64,000 nt of DNA from Excoecaria cochinchinensis (taxonomy: Eukaryota; Streptophyta; Magnoliopsida; Malpighiales; Euphorbiaceae), in NCBI GenBank assembly GCA_947683425.1, contig CANTUQ010000073.1, positions 16,149,501 to 16,213,500 of the forward strand, written 5' to 3'. How positions within the stretch are numbered: position 1 is the first letter of the stretch; every line of letters starts with the position of its first letter. The notes beneath the pieces are model-generated. The model was given only the letters and a program-made list of their open reading frames with translations. It did no database searches and was not told the DNA's origin. Below are positions 32,438-43,982 of this stretch, one piece after another. Made by a program: the position numbers and the translations under genes.

Positions 32438-33320
32438 TTAGTCCATCTTATTCCTTCCTTCCCACTTCTTTGGGTCAGAGATCTTGTTGGAATCAATCAA
32501 ATCTTGGATAACGTGTCTTAAGGCTTTGTAATAATCTGTAGTATGCCCGGTGTGCTGGTGGTAGGCACAATACTCATCTTCCTTATGACCAGGATATCCT
32601 TGGCTTCTAGCAGGCCTAGCTGGCAATGGCTGCAATACCCCCTCCTTTATCAGCCTCTTAAGGACCCAAGATAATGATCTGCCCAAATTAGAAAAATGCC
32701 TTTGCCTCACTTCCGTCGTTGGCGTTGCTACCGTCTTTCCCTTTTTTGGGTCTGGCACCAGTTCTTGGATGCGATCTCTTAGAGGACGGCAGTAGTCTAT
32801 TCTATGCCCAGTGTACTGGTGATACGCACAATACCAGTCTGTTCTGTGCTTAGGCTTTCCCTGACTTAGGGATGCAACTTCCCTTTCTTAACAAGACAGG
32901 TGAAGTGCCAAGACAATGGCTTACCCAATACAGTGAGGTGGGATCGAGCTACTCCAGTGGCTGAAACTTCTGTAGCCTTAACATTTACCTTATTGTTGTC
33001 GAGGCTTGCTGAGGTTTCACCTTCTAGAATATAAGTGACTGCAGGGTCCATATCCTCTTCGGCATAGTGCCATATTCTAAAGTAGGCCTTCTATTTTGTC
33101 CTTGCTCAACTGGTAAATCAAGTGACCTATTACCTCTGGTCTTAGAAGGAAAAGGAGGTACTAGAGCGGTCACTGTGTGAGCTTTCTCAATCGTGGCCGG
33201 CTTTACTTGGTTAATAGCTGTTGCCATAAGTTGAGATTGGAGAACCAATGCCACGGCATCCATTCTTTCTTTAATGACAACCAATAACCTTTCTTCCAGC
33301 TCTTCAAACCTTCTAGCCAT
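32438..33320 (-). pseudogene. Capsid-less gag of the left C- internal
   Basis: This is the same module order as in C+: helical N-terminus (MARRFEELEERLLVVIKERMDA), then two zinc-knuckle modules. It is broken into frames 33320-33024, 33051-32866 and 32758-32438 by small deletions near 33050 (after EYGTMP) and near 32870 (about 20 bp missing relative to the right copy at 42400). The start is damaged: an extra T near 33365 shifts the frame of the upstream ATG. Knuckle 2, YCAYHQHTGHTTDYYK, has lost its last Cys. Confidence 0.82.
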
Positions 33321-34348
33321 CTCTTGGGCAATTAGGGCATGAGCCTCTTCATTCTTTTGTGAAAGGGTCAGCCATTCCTAATACCTTTAGACACTCTAGT
33401 GAGGATGTTAACTCTTTGTCAATCAATGTGAACTCTGATCGCTCTTCGAACGACTACTGGAATCCTAAACCACCCAAGCACGTGGTCTACAGTGGCTGAA
33501 AAGCAAAGGGTTAGAATGATGCATGAATAATGTGCAATGCATGGTCATGTTGTGCAACAAATAATATATAACGTCTAAAAGAGATTACAATGATACATTG
33601 AGACATGTGAAAAACTATACACAGGGTAATAGGTACATGTAATAATTTTATGCACAGAAGATGATGCATACATAGGGAGGAGATAAAATTTTATTTATGC
33701 ATGAATAACATGAATATTCAATGCATCATCCACAAACACATGCAAGCAGATAGATCCTTCCAACCTTATCGCCCCCACACATGAGGTCATGCGGTCTCTG
33801 TCTTAGGTGGGCTTGATCCATGGGTTAACAAGGAACCCGATGGATGCGTATGGTGCACAGTGGAAAACCGGGCAGCATAACCTTTCTTAACTAATGCACA
33901 GGCGCATAAGTTGTGATCATTGTGGATTTGGGTTTGTCCAATACAAAATGATTCATATAGCAGGCACGGTATTGCGGCTCATATCACCTAAGGGAAGTAT
34001 CTATGGCCATTACATGAGCTTTAGTCAAGGGTGGTGTTACTTTAGGGCTACCCAAGCATGGTCCCTACCGACGGGTCTAGCTCATCACGAGCGTAACGAC
34101 TGATCGAGTCACCATTTGATATACCATATGGTACAAGACTTGGGCTGGTGGTTATCCTTAAACTTCCCTACATTGAGTGAAAATAGGGTCGTGCTTCGGG
34201 AATGCACCGGGGCTGATAGAGGGATCAAACTAACATAATCTAAGGTTCTAATGGGATGCAATGCAAATTTGAGAGAAAGCGAATTTATAAACTAAAACTT
34301 AATTATACATTTTAATCAAGGTATTGTCAAATCAAAGTCTCGAATCCG
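33321..34348 (-). other. Leader of the left C- internal
   Basis: Non-coding. Relative to the right copy it lacks about 75 bp (present at about 43478-43550). Confidence 0.7.
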
Positions 34349-34366
34349 TCCCCAATGGAGTCGCCA
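34349..34366 (-). promoter_or_regulatory. Primer-binding site of the left C- unit
   Basis: The minus strand reads TGGCGACTCCATTGGGGA, one base from the middle LTR (34368). Confidence 0.85.
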
Positions 34367-34367
34367 C

Positions 34368-36875
34368 TATGACGTGTGCCGAACCCCTTGGGCGCCCCTT
34401 GAACGCCCGCTTGAGGGCGATCGGGCAAGTGAGATTCGTTGACAACTTGCGACGAATTGCAAGTGCGTCTATTTTGGGCAACAAAGAGGTTTCATGGAGT
34501 CGCCACCCAATAAAACATTGAGAAGTTACTCTCGCCTCGGAGAGCCTAAGACAGCGCATGTATCCATTTTGAGCAAACCAAAGGGGTCTTGGAGGATGAA
34601 CCTCTCTCCCTTGGAGCCTAGGATTTATTGAGTCATTTGGCGGGATGCATGAGGGGTCTTGGAGGTCTTATTCCAATGAGTGATCGGATAGACCTCACGC
34701 CTCGTTGAGCCCAAGACCAGAAATGGGTTCGAGACTTCTCATCTATTTCTACCTTAATTAATTTTACAATTAAGTTTTGAGTTCATTAGTTCGCTCTCTC
34801 TCCACACAGTGCAATTTAATTAAGGCGCAATTATCCATTGCTGAAAGCGATAAATAAATAAATTGCTTAAAAAAATAAAAATAAATTAGATAACAAATGG
34901 GACAGAACAATCCCCCAATAAATAATAAATAAACACATACGAAAGATTAAAATGTAACATACACAAATCGGGCTATTCATTTAGACGGGAACATTGGTTC
35001 CCGACTACTTGTTTTACAAAAAAACATAAAATTCTCAAATCGGTTTAAATCTTTTAGTTTGGTACGAAAACGAGGACATTCGTCCAGTTTTGTTAACAAA
35101 TATTCGATTTAGTATAAAACATTTATGTCGTGGTTTTTTTTAACGCGGTCGAAAATCCTTTATTATTACAGACCACAAGCGAATAAAAGAAAATGAAATA
35201 ATAATTATATATTTCAAAATAAATAATAAATAAATTCTAATCTATTTGTCTCGACCACGCTCTTTGGGCGAGCCGTATGCCACTCAAGGTTACAATCATG
35301 ACAGAAAATAATATTAGTTAGTAATGAATTAAATTAAATTAAATGATAAATAAATGAATAAATAAATAATTAATTGGATAAATAATCGAATGAAATAAAT
35401 TGAGAGTTAATTCGGTGTAATAAAAATAAGATTAGTGAATATAAGACTCAAATGACAATTATGATAATGCTAATAATGATACCATAAAATAATAATAGTA
35501 ACATGACAAAATAATAATAATACTGATATTAATTACATAATTACCATAATAATAAAGATAATAATATACTAATGACAGTAATGGTTATGAACTGCATTAA
35601 ACATAAAATAATAATATTTATTACAATGAATAATAATAATAACGGTAACGATGATATGACAATAATAATAAACTAATAATTAATAATAGTTATATATAAA
35701 ATAAATAATATTAATAATAACAAATAATTGATAATAAACATAAATGCATAATAATAATGATAATAATAATAAAAATAAATATAAAAATAACAATAATAAA
35801 AATAACAGAATAATAAATAAATAAAAATAAATGTAATAATAATATTATAATAATAATAATAATAATAATATTAATAATAATGAAAAAATAAATAAATAAA
35901 AAAGGGGAAAGGAGGGTTTACCGGTCACCGGAGGCTCGCCAGAAAGGCAGTGGCCAACACCTCCATCGTCCTAGTGTAGATCGCCGTCACAGGGTCTCAC
36001 CGGCAATGTCCACGTGCCGGAAGCCGGCGCCGATTAGCCAGAAATCGCGTGCGAAGCCGCTGCCCTTGTCTCGCCGTTCTCCTCTAATTTCCTCTTCTCC
36101 GGCGAGTGGTGGTGGCGGGCGGCCACCACCGGGTGCGTCTGGAGTCGCCCTGTCCGGCGATGGAGCGCGTGCAGCGGTGCACCGCCATGGCTGACCGGCG
36201 ATGAGCCCGCTTCCTCCCTTTCTATTTCTTCTTCCTTCTTCTTTCCGTCGTCTCTGTTCCCATTGGCCTGGGTCTCCTTCTCTTTTTATTTGTTCTTCTT
36301 TTTATTTTGTCTTTTGTCTGTGCTCTTTTGGTTTAGGCTCCCTTTTACTCTCAGGTCTTGCTCTCTCTTTTCTTCCTTTTTTTCTTTCTCTTTTTTATTC
36401 TTTCTTTCTTCTTCCTTTGGCCGGCCCTCTCCCTGTTCTTGCTCACTCTTTTCTTTCTTTTCCTTTGCTTAGCCGACCTCCCTCTCTTGGTCTTCTTCTT
36501 TTCTTTTTATCCACCAAATAGGTTAGATTAGGTCGGTCACCACTCCCTCCATAATTCCTCCATTTTTACTTTTTTAATTAATTAAATTTACTTAAATAAT
36601 TACACATTTTAATTTACTTAAACTAACACATATATCAATTAATTAAACACTCTACATTTTAACTAATTACTTAACTAAATAATCTTTAATTTCACATACA
36701 CTTTAATTTCCCAATAATATTAACTAATTAATTAACTAATAATATTAACTAATTAATTTTTAATCATACATACATATATATTTTTTAGAGGAAATTATCA
36801 AGGAGTCAAATGCCATTTTTTCTTTTCTCTCTTTTTTTATGTATGTTATGCCGGACTCGGGACCCGGTGTCTACA
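34368..36875 (-). repeat. Middle LTR of C-, shared by both units
   Basis: Plus-strand edges are TATGACGTGTGCC (expected TGTGAC...) and CCGGTGTCTACA. Same internal order as the left LTR. PBS on its left and polypurine tract (AAAATTGGGGGCAAC, minus) on its right show that it serves as 5' LTR of one unit and 3' LTR of the other. It contains a PBS-like 11-mer at 34495-34505. Confidence 0.92.
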
Positions 36876-37810
36876 GTTGCCCCCAATTTTGGAGAAGCTC
36901 GTGCCTAGACACCTAGGTGAGTGAAAATTTAGAAAAGAAGGAGAGAATTGCAAACCTGAGATGGATCTTACCTTGTTGGCGCTGGTACATGCGCCCTTAC
37001 CGGTCTCGTCTCGACCTATTTCTGCTGGCCTCGTCTCGGCTTCATGCAGCTTTGGGAGATGTAAGTACTCTCTAACTACAAACTCAATTTGTTGCTTATT
37101 TTACCACGATTGTTCCGCTAGCCTCGTCTCAGCCTGCACGGAGTTTGTGAGACGTAGTACTCTCTGACTACAGCATCTATTTGCGATTTGTTCTATCGCT
37201 GGCGCCCCGCTAACCTCATCTCGGCCTGCACGGTGGCTGGTATGTACGCGCTAGCCTTATATTGGCATGCACGGTGTGTGAGGTGAAGTGTCTCTAACTC
37301 CATCCTCTGTTGCGATCTATTCTATTGCTGGTGCCCGCTAAGTTCGTCTCGGTCTGCACGGTGGCTGGCCTGTACCGCTAGCCTCGTCTCGACCTGTACG
37401 GTGTGAGGTGAAGTGTCTCTAACTTCATCCTCTGTCGTGATTAGTTCTTGGCGCCCCGCTAACCTTATCTTGGTCTGCACGGTGGCTGGTCTGTACCGCT
37501 AGCCTCGTCTCAGCCTGCACGATGTGAGGTGTAGTTTCTCTAACTCCATCCTCTGTCGCGATCTGTTCTATTGCATGTGATTGAACATTCTGTCTTGTTA
37601 CCCGCTTCTGGGCTTATACATCCTATCTGTTAACCACTATTCGGCCAGTGTAATATCTGCTAACCACCATCTGGTCAATACAATATTCTGATCTACTAAC
37701 CCTCATCTGGCTAATGCATTATCTGATCTTCTAACCCCCATCAGGCTAGGTATAATGTCTGATCTGTTAACCCCCATTCGGCGAGTATAATATCTGATCT
37801 GTCGACCATT
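36876..37810 (-). repeat. Polypurine tract and 3' minisatellites, right C- internal
   Basis: Same order as at 27512-28320: polypurine tract, ~90-165-bp GC-richer repeats (36960-37570) and 35-bp units (37620-37810). Copy details differ from the left unit. Confidence 0.8.
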
Positions 37811-40337
37811 CTTAGGTCGGTATGGTGAACTATTCGTCGCTTTCTTTGTTGGCGCTTATCCTGGACCTCTTCCTTTTTTACTACAACAAGGGAAGAGCAA
37901 ACGTACAGGGCATATAAAATACACATACTTGTGGCGGTACATACCTGTTGGGGCCGGTGTCAGACGGGTGCCCCCTTGAAGGACAGCTGGTCACTCCCCA
38001 TTTTTTGATTGCACTGACTGTGACATGCCAAATATCAATTCCTCTATCATCTCCAATGCAACCTCCTTGTTAAAAAGACCTGCATACTTCTCAAAAGGGT
38101 TAAAGAATTTGATGTTGAGCCTCCGGGGCGAAAAAAAGATTTGAGCTTGCTCAAAGGAAAAAATTAGATTGAAAATTTTGTTGTTTGCCTGCAGGCGGGT
38201 GATCTTTCTATTTTGTTTTTGTTTTCTTTTTTTTTTCCTTGTTTTCTTTTTGATCTTTACATTTTTGGATGTATTTAGAGTATATTGGATTTTCAAGGCC
38301 TTGAAAATGTCTTTTCTTTGTGTATTGTTGTTTTGTTTGTGTTGTTTTTGTTTGAGAATTTGTATTCTTCATATATTTGCATTTTTTTGAGAATTTGTAC
38401 ATTTGAATTTGGCCTTTGTACACTTTGTTTGATGTGTGTGAGCGTACATCGTTTGATAGGGAAACTTATCTATTTGCTCCTGGCATGGCGTGCATGAATA
38501 TGACAATGTCAGGCTAAACTCAACTCTTGGATCATCTTTAAGCATGAGGTCTATCCGGACTCCTCATCTGAGCCATGTACCATATACAAAACACTGTGCA
38601 CGTGTGTGGAATCATGTGCATGCAATATTCATTTGAATTCGGATTGTGTGAGGTGTGTGAGCGTACATCTTATGACAGAGAAACTTACCTGTTTGCTCCC
38701 GGTATCGCGTGCATGAATAGGCCTTCTCTTTTCCCTCTTAGGAGCGGGTTCGTGAGATTCTTCTCTCGTAAGGACTTCATCTTGATTATTGTGTGATGTG
38801 TACAAGCACACATTTCATGGTACAGAAACTTACCTCGCTGTTCCAAGCATGGTGTGTCCGGATAAGCTTGTCCTTGTTGGACATTCCACCTTTGTACATA
38901 TTCACCTGACTTTATGCTGGATACAGTGGCAACTTATATTGAGCTTAATCCGTCCTTTAGACTATCCTTGTTCATGAGGTTTATTCGGACTTTTCACTCA
39001 GAATCATGTACACAATAACATATACAATAGATTGTGTGTGTGTATGGGATCATGTGTGTGAAATGTACATACAAAACTATATACAGAAACACATGCAAAG
39101 GATTAATGTACAAGAACTATGTGTGCATATCTATACGTGTAAAAGACTGAACGTGCATATCTATACGTGTAAAAGACTGAACGTGACATGAATGTGATAT
39201 GCAAAAACAAATAGACCACATCCCAGGTGGTTAAGGGATTCGTTGAGGGTACTGCTTAGCTGCTCTGATGCCCCCTGAAGGACCTAGAAAGGCGACGTCT
39301 TGGTTTTAGGAATTTTGACCCAACCTTTTGAATAGAACTGACTCGTGCGTATCTTTGCCCCCAGTCGGTGAGCGTCTTGCCCCCAGGACCTTGGATCAAG
39401 TTCTGCTTTATGTACTACCTGCCCAAGGGAAAGTTATCTGATGTAATGCCGCCTTATCGTTTCAGGCTCCAAAAGTCATTATTTTAAAGGTAGTGTGTCC
39501 CTTGTGGATTTTCACACTAGCTTTTCTTGGCGGAAAATGCGTCCCTTTTTGGGATTTTCACATAATCCTGTGCCTAACTTTTGCCTGGAATGGACCCAAC
39601 CCACTCTAGCGGCTTTTTTTTTTCATTTTTATTTTTTTAAGGACAGACCGCCTGTTCTCAGGTTTTTGCCCTACCCTTTGGCCTAAATTTTGCCTAGAGA
39701 GCCAATCACGATTTTTATCTCTAACGCCCTTTCCCCTTTTTTTTCTCTCTCCTTTTTTTTTTTTTTGGGGATTCCTGAGGCTGCCTTTTTCATTACTACC
39801 CATTGTGCTTAATAGTTCAAAGGGGTTAATGATGAAGTGAGGCATCCCTGTCTTTCTAATGTAGATCATCAGCTTCGGCTTCTACCTCCATACATCATAG
39901 CCTCTAGGCTAGCTGTAGGTGAAGACTATTATGTCATCCATCGGGGATTATTCCTTGCTTTCATGAATTGAAAAGGTAGGAAACTAGCCTTGCGGTTTAC
40001 AACAGAACTCATCGACCTAGGCATCTGGTTGATGCGAGTAATAGCTGAGTGTGGCCGTTTAGATTTCATGCATTCGGCAACGAACGATGTTTCTCTTTTT
40101 ATAACTGAACTAGAAAATAATGAGCACAAGTATATGCAAAGATTGTGTACATTTCAGTATGATTTCTTTACACATGATCATTATCTAACATTGATTCAAA
40201 ATGCGTACTACATCTAATCTCAGAGTAGATCTTGTAAGCATCAAACTCCTGTCTCCAATCAGCCCTCTCGGGTTTTCGTGATTGGACATTTTCTCTCAAG
40301 CCTCTAAGTTTTGCCCAGGATGCCTTTTTTTCAGTTT
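37811..40337 (-). other. Non-coding 3' region of the right C- internal
   Basis: Near-copy of 28321-30880. It includes a small local duplication at 39118-39183 (CATATCTATACGTGTAAAAG twice) absent from the left unit. No gene seen. Confidence 0.65.
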
Positions 40338-41812
40338 TCACCCTGACGAGGCGCCTAATTTTAGCAAAGCCGCCTTTTTTCGATTTTCGACCTGCGGGGC
40401 TTTTATTCTCTTCTTTCGATTTTTAAGTATTTTGCCATGGACCCTCATGGGTTTATTAACGTTGACCGATTCTTCATTGTTGTCCATTGCTGCTGTCTCG
40501 GATAACAATTTCTGAAGAGTAGATGGAATCCTCTTGCATTGTCCTAAATTTATCTCATTCATGTGAACATCTGGTCTCATTAAATCTCTCTCTTTCTGTG
40601 GTTTTTTCTGGCTTCTTCCCCAGATGATCGAGCAGAGTATTTTCTCATGGGTCAAACTGTGGTAATAATTTCATGACTTATCTCTGTCCAACATGTTTGA
40701 CTACTGCTGCTGCTGCCATGCCCAGCCTGGCTTTTGGAATCTGGGCTCTCATGACTGTCCTTAAATATTTGAACTTTACGTCGATTGCCCATACGACTCC
40801 TGCCCCCGTGACTCTTGTGGAGGTTCTGATGGTGGTTCTTCAGCGTTTGAAGTGCAAAAGGCAATTTTTCAGCCACATCTTATAGTTTCGAGCCATCTTG
40901 ACCAAGATCTCTTTGTTAGCAGCCACTCCTGCCCCATTGGTTTGAGGGCAATACAGAGAGGACTTGCGTGCTACTAGAGCAACTCCATAACCCAAGTCAT
41001 AGCTTGTCCTTCCGTTCTTGAATGTTGTGTGGTGTGGGAGACCATGATCCTGCCCGTTGGGGCTGTAGGGCATACCACATGTTGTTTATTCCCAAGTTTG
41101 AGCAACCCTATATCCATTACAAGTTGATATAATCCTTGTGTTCCTTTTTAGAAGTCAAGAAAAATGGTAAAGTACGGGCATGTGTAGATCAACGGGATTT
41201 GAACAAAGCTTGCCCCACTATGATGAATTTTCAATGTACACGCTGATTTGATTTTTTCTTTTATTTTTCTTTCTTCTTTTTTTTCCTCTTCTTTTTTTTC
41301 TTTTTTGCTTTTTTTTTCAAACAGCATTCCCTTTTAACAAGCTTCGCTCAAATCCTAGAGTTCACACATACGCGCATCTCTTATTAACCATTGGAACCAT
41401 CATTGGTTAATCCAGTCGGGCGTGGAACTTCGACTTGGGATTTTGGCCTCATTCTGCTTGTGGATTCCTTTCTTTAAACTATTTTGCCTCTTTTGGCCTT
41501 AATCTTTCGAGTTTCTGTGTGACTGGTCCATGATCGGGATATCTAGAATGATGTGCTTAAAGATTCCGTTGATGACTCTTAGCATGTCTTCATATGTCCA
41601 GGCAAAGACTTTTTCATATTTTGTTTTCATTCTCTCAAATTTTAATCTCACTTCAGGAGTTATAATAGATGCTATCAAGATTTTCTTCAGATTCCCCAAA
41701 GTTCTAAGATTAAACTGAGTGGCATCAATTAAGCAATATCAAATATAAATGAGCCATGATCATGCATAATGAAATCATAAGAGATGTAACACAAGTAAGC
41801 AAAAGCATTCAT
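40338..41812 (-). pseudogene. Pol relic of the right C- internal
   Basis: On the minus strand: pre-RT segment (about 41812-41499), forward RT arm (41390-41339), inverted RT arm on plus (41157-41216), integrase piece (41073-40840) with QTNGAGVAANKEILVKMARNYKMW, and integrase end (40655-40338) with LQKLLSETAAMDNNEESVNV. In B the matching integrase piece is ANGAVEAANK; the catalytic Glu is Gly here. No RT core. Confidence 0.82.
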
Positions 41813-41966
41813 CTTATTAGTGAAATCAAAATATAATTACTAAATGGTTCAAAAATAAAAAGTGCATTCTAAACAGCTAATCAACTTTCGCTCCTGCCAA
41901 CACAGCTACCGCGGCCGATGGTCTATCATCATCCTTGAAAACCATTTTGCCTTTCCACCTAGGCGC

Positions 41967-42868
41967 TTAGTCCATCTTATTCCTTCCTTCCCGCTTCTCT
42001 AGGTCAGAGATCTTGTTGGAATCAATCAAATCTTGGATAACGTGTCTTAAGGCTTTGCAATAATCTGTAGTATGCCTGGGGTGCTGGTGGTAGGCACAAT
42101 ACTCATCTTCCTTATGACCAGGCTATCCTTGGCTTCTAGTAGGCCTAGCTGGCAATGGCTACAATACCCCTCCTTTATCAGCCTCTTAAGGACCCAAGAC
42201 AATGATCTGCCCAAATTAGAAAAATGCCTTTGCCTCACTTCCGTCGTTGGCGTTCCTACCGTCTTTCCCTTTTTTAGGTCTGGCACCAGTTCTTGGATGC
42301 GATCTCTTAGAGGACGGCAATAGTCTGTTCTATGCCCAGTGAACTGGTGATACGCATAATACCAGTCTGTTCTATGCTTAGGCTTTCCCTGACTAGGGAC
42401 AGGCCCGGCTGGCAAGGGATGCAACTTCCCTTTCTTAACAAGACGGGTGAAGTGCCAAGACAATGGCTTACCCAAGACAGTGAGGTGGGATCGAGCTACT
42501 CTAGTGGCTAAAACTTCTGTAGCCTTGACATTTACCTTACTATTGTCGAGGCTTTCTGAGGTTTCACCTTCTAGAATATAAGTAACTGCAGGGTCCTCAT
42601 CCTCTTCGTGCATAGTGCCATGTTCTAAAGTAGGCCTTTTATTTCGTCCTTCCTCAACTGGTAAATCAAGTGACCTATTACCTCTGGTCTTAAAAGGAAA
42701 AGGAGGTACTAGAGCCGTCACTGTATGAGCCTTCTCGATCGTGGCCGGCTTTACTTGGTTAATAACTGTTGCCATAAGCTGAGATTGGAGAACCAATGCC
42801 ATGTCATCCATTCTTTCTTTAATGACAACCAATAACCTTTCTTCCAGCTCTTCAAACCTTCTAGCCAT
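41967..42868 (-). pseudogene. Capsid-less gag of the right C- internal
   Basis: Open from ATG 42868 for 273 codons, but upstream the likely original start is ATA and a TAG follows (near 42910), so the N-terminus is lost. A frameshift near 42175 (inside LQPLPARPA) ends the frame at 42047; the second zinc-knuckle module continues in another frame to 41967. Knuckle 1 has lost its first Cys (YYAYHQFTGHRTDYC). This is the least broken of the two C- gags. Confidence 0.82.
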
Positions 42869-43963
42869 CTCTTGGGCAATCAGGGCACGAGCCTCTTCAT
42901 TCTATTGTGAAGGGTCAGCTATTCCTAATACCTTTAGACACTCTAGTGAGGATGTTAACTCTTTGTCAATTAATGTGAACTCTGACCGCTCTTCGAACGA
43001 CTACCGGAATCCCTAAACCACCCAAGCACGTGGTCTATAGTGGCTGAAAAGCAAAGGGTTAGAATGATGCATGAATAATGCGCAATGCATGGTCATATTG
43101 TGCAACAAATAATATATAACGTCTAAAAGAGATTACAATGATACATTGAGACATGTGAAAAACTATACACAGGGTAATAGGTATATGTAATAATTTTATG
43201 CATAGAAGATGATGCGTACATAATGAGGAGATAAAAATTTTATTTATGCATGAATAACATGAATATGCAATGCATCATCCACAAACACATGCAAGCAGAT
43301 AAATCCTTCTAACCTTATCGCCTCCACACACGAGGTCGTACGGTCTCTGTCTTAGCTGGGCTTCATCCATGGGTTAACAAGGAACCCGATGGACGCGCAT
43401 GGTGCACAGTGGAAAACCAACCGCATAACCTCTCTTAACTAATGCATAGGCGCATGAGTTGTGATCATTGTGTATTTAGGCAGTCCAAATAAATTGACAT
43501 GGGCCTACCGGGGCATGAAAGCCTTTGATTAGGTGACCAATCAGATTATTTGGGTTTATCCAATATAAAATAATTCATACAGCAGGCACAGTATTACGGC
43601 TCATATCACCTAAGGGAAGTATCTATAGCCATTACATGAGCTTTAGTCAAGGGTGGTGTTACTTTAGGGCTACCCAAGCATGGTCCCTACCGACGGGTCT
43701 AGCTCATCACGAGCGTAACGACCGATCGGGTCACCATTTGATATACTATATGGTACGAGACTTGGGCTGGTGGTTATCCTTAACACTTTTCTACATTGAG
43801 TGAACATAGGGTCGTGCTTCGGTAATGCACCGAGGCTGATAGAGGGATCAAACTAACATAATCTAAGGCTCTGCAATGCAAATTTGAGAGAAAACGAATT
43901 TATAAACTAAAACTTAATTATAAATTTTAATCAAGGTATTTTCAAATCAAAGTCTGGAATCCG
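42869..43963 (-). other. Leader of the right C- internal
   Basis: Non-coding; full-length version of the leader at 33321-34348. Confidence 0.7.
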
Positions 43964-43981
43964 TCACCAGTGGAGTCGCCA
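43964..43981 (-). promoter_or_regulatory. Primer-binding site of the right C- unit
   Basis: The minus strand reads TGGCGACTCCACTGGTGA, one base from LTR 43983. Confidence 0.87.
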
Positions 43982-43982
43982 C

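Noticed and set aside
34368..36875. Middle C- LTR as a separate solo LTR or boundary between two independent insertions
   Set aside because: It has a PBS on one side and a polypurine tract on the other and no TSD, so it belongs to one tandem complex.
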